The notes under the pieces: model-generated
Database searches by the model: none
What the model was told of the DNA's origin: nothing
What the model saw: the letters and a program-made list of their open reading frames with translations, nothing else
Made by a program: the position numbers and the translations under genes
Shown here: in pieces, positions 59,238-64,000 of the stretch
How positions within the stretch are numbered: the first letter of the stretch is position 1
Layout of the letters: each line of letters starts with the position of its first letter
Assembly: GCF_014635025.1 (NCBI RefSeq)
Contig: NZ_BMCE01000003.1
Coordinates: 124,001-188,000 of the forward strand
Origin: Fictibacillus barbaricus
GTDB taxonomy: Bacteria > Bacillota > Bacilli > Bacillales > Fictibacillaceae
DNA length: 64,000 bases
Reading direction: 5' to 3'

Positions 59238-60878
59238 ATGCTTTTATTAGAAGCGATCGGATTAGAAAAGTCGTATAAAGGAAATTTAATTTTAAAACAA
59301 ACAGAGCCGTTCCAGCTTTTTTCTCAGGACCGTATTGGTCTAGTAGGATTGAATGGAACAGGTAAGTCTACCTTTTTAAAGCTGCTGACAAAAACAGAAG
59401 AAGCAGATGCAGGGCTTGTTCATCATTACGGTACATTTGGGATTGTGAGCCAGTTTGAAGAGGGTGAAAAAGCCTTAACCTCAAGAAGTGAAGGCATTTG
59501 GAATGTTAGTGGGAAAAGCTATGAAACCATGAGCGGCGGGGAAAAAACACGCACGCAGATTGCTGCAGCACTTGAACGTAACCCTGATTTCCTAATACTG
59601 GATGAACCGACTTCACACTTGGATGTCGAAGGCATGGACCAGTTGGCAAAAACACTTAAACATCATAAAGGTGCTGTTCTGCTCGTATCCCATGACAGGG
59701 TATTCCTTGATATGGTATGTACCAAAATAATCGAACTGAATCAGCAAACATTCACGTCTTATACAGGGAATTATTCTGAATATCTCGTTCAGAAGGCTCA
59801 TAATGAGGCTCGCCAACAATCTGAATATGAACAGTATGTGAAGGAAAAATCAAGACTCGAGAATGCTGCAAAAGAGAAAGCGTCAAAAGCAAAGAGCATG
59901 AAAGACAAACCGGCACGCATGTCCAATAGTGAAGCGAAGTTAGGAAAAGGCAAGCTTCAGTGGGCAAAAAGGTCTTTAGAGAAAAGCTCAAAAGTTATTG
60001 AAAAGAGAATCGAGATGCTGGATAAAAAAGAAAAACCACAGGAGCACCAAAAAGTTGAATTTGATATTCAGCGCTTCTCTGCCATTCATGGCAAACAAGC
60101 ACTATCTGTAAAGGACCTTTCTCTCAGGTTCGGCAATCGACTGCTCTTTAACCATCTTTCGTTTTCCATAAAACCGGGGATGAAGGTGGTTTTAACAGGA
60201 AAAAACGGTACAGGAAAATCAACGTTACTTGAAGAGATCTATAGAGGCAATGATGCGATTGAACTGTCTAAACAGCTTAAAATCGGGTATTTTCATCAGC
60301 ATTTGGACATCTTAAATCCGGCTAAAAGCATCTTAGAGAATGTCATGGAAAATAGCTTATACGATGAAACATGGGTAAGAACAATTTTGGCAAGAATGCT
60401 TTTTAAACGGGAAGAGGTTTATAAGAAAGTAGAAGTCCTAAGCGGAGGAGAGAAAATGAAAACCGCTCTAGCGAAACTATTTTTAAATGATTATAATTTT
60501 TTATTGCTGGATGAACCGACAAACTATCTGGACCTTTTTACTAGAGAAGCTTTAGAAGAAGTCTTAGTGGCATATCCGGGTACTTTTATTCTGGCTACTC
60601 ATGATAGAAGATTAATGGAGAAAACGGCTACACACATATTAGAGCTGCAGTCTCCAAAAGCAAAATGGTTTGAAGGGAGATACGAGGAATATAAGAATAA
60701 AGAAAATACTGGTGCTAAAAAAACATCAGAAAATGATGCCTCTTTGCTAAAACTAGAACTCGAAATGACAAATTTGATCGGGCAGCTTTCTTTAGAGATG
60801 AAAGAAGAAGAGAAAACGATGCTTGATCAAAGATATCAAGAAGTATTAAAAGAAATCAGGAGATTGAAAACTTATTAA
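59238..60878 (+). CDS. ABC-F ribosomal protection protein, antibiotic-resistance type
   Basis: 546 residues, soluble, two ATP-binding domains: Walker A GLNGTGKST and GKNGTGKST, signatures MSGGEKTRT and LSGGEKMKT, Walker B followed by DEPTS and DEPTN. The inter-domain linker is long and basic (KAKSMKDKPARMSNSEAKLG), like Vga/Lsa/Sal-group proteins that displace lincosamides, streptogramins A or pleuromutilins from the ribosome. ATG 59238 follows GGGAGG by seven T residues. A short ABC1 domain and the attenuator leader strengthen the resistance-type call; the drug range is unknown. Confidence 0.82.
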   Translation: MLLLEAIGLEKSYKGNLILKQTEPFQLFSQDRIGLVGLNGTGKSTFLKLLTKTEEADAGLVHHYGTFGIVSQFEEGEKALTSRSEGIWNVSGKSYETMSGGEKTRTQIAAALERNPDFLILDEPTSHLDVEGMDQLAKTLKHHKGAVLLVSHDRVFLDMVCTKIIELNQQTFTSYTGNYSEYLVQKAHNEARQQSEYEQYVKEKSRLENAAKEKASKAKSMKDKPARMSNSEAKLGKGKLQWAKRSLEKSSKVIEKRIEMLDKKEKPQEHQKVEFDIQRFSAIHGKQALSVKDLSLRFGNRLLFNHLSFSIKPGMKVVLTGKNGTGKSTLLEEIYRGNDAIELSKQLKIGYFHQHLDILNPAKSILENVMENSLYDETWVRTILARMLFKREEVYKKVEVLSGGEKMKTALAKLFLNDYNFLLLDEPTNYLDLFTREALEEVLVAYPGTFILATHDRRLMEKTATHILELQSPKAKWFEGRYEEYKNKENTGAKKTSENDASLLKLELEMTNLIGQLSLEMKEEEKTMLDQRYQEVLKEIRRLKTY

Positions 60879-60966
60879 GGTGCTGTACTATATGCTTTAA
60901 AAGGTTTAGCTAGTTTCTTAAAAAGGAACAAAATTATCGTACTACTATAATTAGGAGGCGATAAAA

Positions 60967-61380
60967 ATGGAATTAAGAGATATTATGACAGCAGATATTG
61001 TTGAAACATGTGAACCAGGGACAAAGATTAAGGAAGTTGCCAGATTGATGAAAAGTTTAGATGTTGGATCCATTCCGATTTCTGAGAATGGTGGACTAAT
61101 AGGGATCGTATCTGATCGTGATATCGTTATTAGGTGCGTAGCTGATGGAGATATTGAAGGAACAGCAAGAGATGTGATGACTACAGATCCCGTAACTGGA
61201 ACGCCAGATATGACGATAGATGACGCGAAAAAGCTAATGTCTGAGTATCAGATTCGCAGACTTCCTGTCTTAGATAATGAAAAGCTGGTAGGTATCGTTT
61301 CATTAGGTGATCTCGCCGTTAAACATGAGGACAACGATAAGGCAGGGGATGCTCTTACTGAGATTTCCAGACCATTATAA
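60967..61380 (+). CDS. Tandem CBS-domain protein (YhcV-like)
   Basis: 137 residues: two CBS motifs (about 5-58 and 68-125; GSIPISENGGLIGIVSDRDI and IRRLPVLDNEKLVGIVSLGD). Such stand-alone CBS pairs bind adenine nucleotides and act as energy or stress sensors; B. subtilis YhcV has this size. Single gene with TAGGAGGCG site and a terminator. Confidence 0.88.
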   Translation: MELRDIMTADIVETCEPGTKIKEVARLMKSLDVGSIPISENGGLIGIVSDRDIVIRCVADGDIEGTARDVMTTDPVTGTPDMTIDDAKKLMSEYQIRRLPVLDNEKLVGIVSLGDLAVKHEDNDKAGDALTEISRPL

Positions 61381-61387
61381 TTTAGTT

Positions 61388-61416
61388 AAAAAACCATCCT
61401 TAGGGGTGGTTTTTTA
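61388..61416 (+). terminator. Terminator of CBS protein gene
   Basis: AAAAAACCATCC and GGTGGTTTTTT arms (bulge) with a short loop and T-run. Confidence 0.85.
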
Positions 61417-61572
61417 TGATTAAAACTTGATTCTTAGCGAGTTAATAAATCGACAAAACTATTTTGAACTGCACATTTAGGAGTTTATTATTTTTCTGTA
61501 AAAGGTACATTACAGCCATAACTAAATAAAAAAATATCTTGAAATAGTAAAAACGCGAAGGAGGCAATCGAA

Positions 61573-62391
61573 ATGGGAAAAAATATTGTAGGCGTATATG
61601 ATACAAAGGATGAAGTGATTGAAGCTGTAACACAATTAACAGGAAGAGGATATGACACAGAGGATATCTCAATCTATACGAATGGTGAAGCTACTGATTA
61701 TCTGGAATTTAACAAAAGCGTAAATGGCTCTAGAGTAGGGGATAGGGAGGACGAATCTTTCTTTGATAAAATCAAAAATGCTTTTACGGATGAAGGATTG
61801 AGTTCGTATGCTACCACAGAGGAAAGACTGAAAGGAATCGGTGTTCCAGATAATGTTGCTGTAGATCATGCATCAGACTTGGATAAAGGGAAAATCGCCA
61901 TCATTGTTGATGATGATGGATCGAATAATAAATTCAATGATTCTAGGGAGACATATGACAATGGTAAAGCATTTAGCGAGGATGAAGAAAGACAGATTAA
62001 ACTTCGAGAAGAACAGCTAGATGTTCATAAGAATACTGTACAAAGCGGTGAGTTAGAAATTTCAAAAAAGGTGGAGTCACACCAAGAATCAGTGAATGTA
62101 CCTGTTAAAAAGGAAGAGGTCTACATTGAACATAAATCGGTTGATAATGATGACGATATAGATGGAAGACCGATTGAAGATGGTGAAAATATCCGTATTC
62201 CTATTCGGGAAGAAAAGTTGGAAGTAAATAAAAAACCAGTTGTAACGGATGAAATCGTTATTGGGAAAAGAACAGTGGAAGAAACAGAACGAGTAACTGA
62301 TACCGTAAAAAAAGAAGACTTGCTGGTTGATGGTGAGGATGTTGACAACTATTCACGCGATAGTGAAAGAAGGTTTAAAAAGGACAAATAA
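61573..62391 (+). CDS. Stress protein with GSP17M-like and DUF2382 domains (YsnF-like)
   Basis: 272 residues, very acidic and charged. N-terminal ~115 residues resemble the general-stress 17M/YflT domain (GVYDTKDEVIEAVTQLTGRG). The C-terminal half is DUF2382, with repeated segments (REEQLDVHKNTV, REEKLEVNKKPV, and KKEDLLVDGE). Related YsnF proteins belong to the general stress response. AAGGAGG site before ATG. A clear sigma-B promoter was not recognised upstream. Confidence 0.85.
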   Translation: MGKNIVGVYDTKDEVIEAVTQLTGRGYDTEDISIYTNGEATDYLEFNKSVNGSRVGDREDESFFDKIKNAFTDEGLSSYATTEERLKGIGVPDNVAVDHASDLDKGKIAIIVDDDGSNNKFNDSRETYDNGKAFSEDEERQIKLREEQLDVHKNTVQSGELEISKKVESHQESVNVPVKKEEVYIEHKSVDNDDDIDGRPIEDGENIRIPIREEKLEVNKKPVVTDEIVIGKRTVEETERVTDTVKKEDLLVDGEDVDNYSRDSERRFKKDK

Positions 62392-62400
62392 AATATTAGT

Positions 62401-62436
62401 AAAAGATGCCTCAAGCTTTATAGAGGCATCTTTTTT
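62401..62436 (+). terminator. Terminator of DUF2382 gene
   Basis: AAAAGATGCCTC and GAGGCATCTTTT form a perfect 12-bp stem with a 10-base loop and T-run. Confidence 0.93.
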
Positions 62437-62453
62437 GTGGGTTCAATAATTTA

Positions 62454-62648
62454 TTAATCGTTTCTTTTGACATTTTCCCCCGCGATAGAAGGCGGTTCTT
62501 CTTGGTCAGTAATTCCTGTATCATAACTGATCTGACGTAAATCTTCTTCGTCTGCGACGGTACCTCCAGCCATTCCTTCATTAATCATACGGTCGATGTC
62601 TAAGTACAGATCTCTCTTACCTTCATATTCTTTGTCTTTCTTCGTCAT
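62454..62648 (-). CDS. Small acidic hydrophilic protein, unrecognised
   Basis: 64 residues, no hydrophobic segment, starting TKKDKEYEGKRDLYLDIDRM and rich in Glu and Asp. GAGAGGCTG site before ATG at 62646-62648. It converges with the DUF2382 gene across its terminator. Likely a small stress- or sporulation-associated protein; no family is recognised. Confidence 0.65.
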   Translation of the reverse strand: MTKKDKEYEGKRDLYLDIDRMINEGMAGGTVADEEDLRQISYDTGITDQEEPPSIAGENVKRND

Positions 62649-62792
62649 AACAATCAGCCTCTCTTTTGTAGATATGTTAATAGGTTGTCCTATTCTGAAA
62701 CTTTTTTTGCGTTTAATCCGTATAGAAAATCAAGGTGATACACGAAATAATTAAAGCTGATGATAATATTCTCAAAGAAAAGAGGAGATTTC

Positions 62793-63236
62793 ATGAAAAA
62801 AACGTTGTTGGCAGTTCTACTAACGTTTAGTGTTCTATCAGGCTGTTCAGCGGTAGAAGATGTAACGAATGGTATAAACTATGTACCTGAAGCAACTGAA
62901 TATATAAATGATGTACAACAATTCTCAAAGGATATTCCAGCATTGGCTGAAAATGCACTATCTGATCAGAACGCCCGCGCTGAACTTGAAAAAGCACTTC
63001 AAGACATGAATGCAGATATAAAAGATTTTAACGAACTCGTTCCGCCATCTGTATTTGAAGATGTTCACAATCAAGTGATGGAGCACAATCAGTCGCTGCA
63101 AGAAGGTATTGATAAATATTTAGGTGCGGTCAAAAACGGAGAAATTACTTCAGATCTTCTGGAGCAAAGTGGTTTGCTGGATGAGATTGCAGTATATAGC
63201 GATCTATTAAACGAAATTAAGAAGCTTGGAGAGTAA
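62793..63236 (+). CDS. DUF6376-type lipoprotein
   Basis: 147 residues. Lipoprotein signal peptide KKTLLAVLLTFSVLSGCSAV with lipobox LSGC, then an all-helical domain (about 25-147) typical of the small Bacillus lipoproteins of DUF6376, function unknown. ATG 62793 follows AGAGGAGA; an upstream start lacks a site. Anchored on the outer face of the membrane. Confidence 0.82.
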   Translation: MKKTLLAVLLTFSVLSGCSAVEDVTNGINYVPEATEYINDVQQFSKDIPALAENALSDQNARAELEKALQDMNADIKDFNELVPPSVFEDVHNQVMEHNQSLQEGIDKYLGAVKNGEITSDLLEQSGLLDEIAVYSDLLNEIKKLGE

Positions 63237-63340
63237 CTCTTTCAACTCAAAATAAATCTGCTCTTTTGAAGAATTCATGTTATATACCGCAGCTTTTAGG
63301 GAATATGACAATGAGATAATTGGTAAGGGTGGGTAATAGA

Positions 63341-63493
63341 ATGAATGACTATCATCTGAAGATTGAAGATTATTTACAGTTATTAAAAAAGAGATACAAA
63401 AAAGGCAGACTTCAAGCTAAACAATATCGCAAAAGAATTGAGCTCATTCATCTATGGCACGTTAGAGGAGTCGTTAAAGTGCCAAAAGAATAA
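63341..63493 (+). CDS. Small basic protein, unrecognised
   Basis: 50 residues, strongly basic (LQLLKKRYKKGRLQAKQYRK), probably helical and perhaps nucleic-acid binding. ATG 63341 follows GGGTGGG; complete ORF. It lies between the lipoprotein gene and the membrane protein gene. No family recognised. Confidence 0.5.
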   Translation: MNDYHLKIEDYLQLLKKRYKKGRLQAKQYRKRIELIHLWHVRGVVKVPKE

Positions 63494-63555
63494 TTAAAAA
63501 ATGACAAGTCTTTGACGATAAATGTATAAACACGACTAGTCTTGGCAGGTGCAGC

Positions 63556-64000
63556 ATGATCCCATTGAATACAACATTCGAAAAAGCTGAGCATACAAAA
63601 TATGATTATTTCTTTCATATCGCGTTTGCTGTTCTTTTCTGTTTATATAGCTTCTTAATCCTTTTTTCCAGCAAACTGCTGGGTTTTTTGTTTTTTATCT
63701 ATGGATTGGTGTTATTAGGATTTACCGTATGGAAGGAAATAAGAACAAGTTTTTCTATCCCGTGGGTACTGTTGGGTTTAACTGGTTTGTTTTTTAGCAG
63801 GCTCTATTGGATGGATGCTTTTCAAGTTTTACCCGTTTTCTTTTTTGCGATTTTCCAGTGTGTATTTTTCATCGGATTTGGAATTGGAATCGCATTGCTG
63901 TACAGCTTAACTATTAAATCAGCACCGCTTTCGAGCCGTATAACAAAGCACGCAGTGCATGGTTTTTACTTTTTAACTGGGATGATTTTGTTTCCGTATA
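63556..64000 (+). CDS. Multi-spanning membrane protein, cut by right edge
   Basis: The first 148 residues of a protein that runs off the window: a polar N terminus (IPLNTTFEKAEHTKYDYFFH) and four to five membrane segments. ATG 63556 with GCAGGTG upstream. It may be a YdcF/DUF218-type protein with an N-terminal membrane domain, but the visible part is not diagnostic. A terminator-like hairpin, CCAGCA/TGCTGG plus GTTTTTT (63668-63688), lies inside the coding sequence. Confidence 0.65.
   Translation, partial: MIPLNTTFEKAEHTKYDYFFHIAFAVLFCLYSFLILFSSKLLGFLFFIYGLVLLGFTVWKEIRTSFSIPWVLLGLTGLFFSRLYWMDAFQVLPVFFFAIFQCVFFIGFGIGIALLYSLTIKSAPLSSRITKHAVHGFYFLTGMILFPY

Overview
The window is chromosomal DNA from a low-GC, endospore-forming Bacillaceae bacterium. 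The evidence is the Yuk/Yue (ESX, type VII) secretion locus, spore-germination gerP genes, a KinB-type sporulation kinase, bacillithiol synthesis, an aa3 quinol oxidase, strong AGGAGG ribosome binding sites, and many TTG/GTG starts. A Fictibacillus- or Bacillus-like organism fits; the species cannot be fixed from sequence alone. No rRNA, tRNA, CRISPR array, insertion sequence or prophage was seen, so this is mostly core genome with accessory islands.

Layout. 1-2.8 kb: minus-strand LXG polymorphic-toxin module (DUF5082-like and DUF5344-like partners, LXG toxin with a glycine-zipper C terminus, small membrane protein that may be the immunity protein). 3.3-13.0 kb: divergent type VII secretion operon yukE-yukD-yukC-yukBA-yueB-yueC, with a terminator-like attenuator after yukE. 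13.1-22.2 kb: ECF sigma remnant, LacI-type regulator with a palindromic operator, split ThrE-type exporter, CDF metal transporter, heterodimeric ABC exporter and KinB-like kinase. 22.4-32.4 kb: acetyltransferase, type 2 IPP isomerase, proline symporter, two translation-type ABC-F proteins and the cystine symporter TcyP; two copies of a dispersed GC-rich repeat lie at 24.5 and 32.5 kb. 32.7-33.7 kb: a three-repeat Cys-rich protein behind a sigma-K-like promoter. 33.9-38.0 kb: qoxABCD behind a redox-type (Rex/Fnr) palindrome. 38.1-46.3 kb: 20-bp tandem repeat array, NERD protein, bshB2/yojF, pdxK, and the trehalose operon treP-treA-treR with operators. 46.4-54.6 kb: NhaC antiporter, winged-helix regulator, psd, the fruR-fruK-fruA operon, an AAC(3)-family protein and a YggT-like protein. 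54.6-59.0 kb: DsrE and AIM24 proteins, then a rearranged gerP cluster with two small heat-shock proteins and divergent sigma-K-like promoters. 59.0-64.0 kb: antibiotic-resistance-type ABC-F gene behind a leader-peptide attenuator, CBS and DUF2382 stress proteins, a lipoprotein, small ORFs, and a membrane protein cut by the right edge.

How genes work together: the LXG module probably supplies a substrate for the adjacent type VII machine. The tre and fru loci are self-contained uptake, catabolism and regulator units with visible operators. The gerP genes, the Hsp20 proteins and the Cys-rich repeat protein share one sigma-K-like promoter architecture (AC, 17 bases, CATANNNTA), so they look like a late mother-cell (coat) regulon. 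The best candidates for something undescribed are the LXG toxin/immunity pair, the Cys-rich triple-repeat protein, the ABC-F leader, the rearranged gerP cluster and the recurrent 20-23 bp intergenic tandem repeats.
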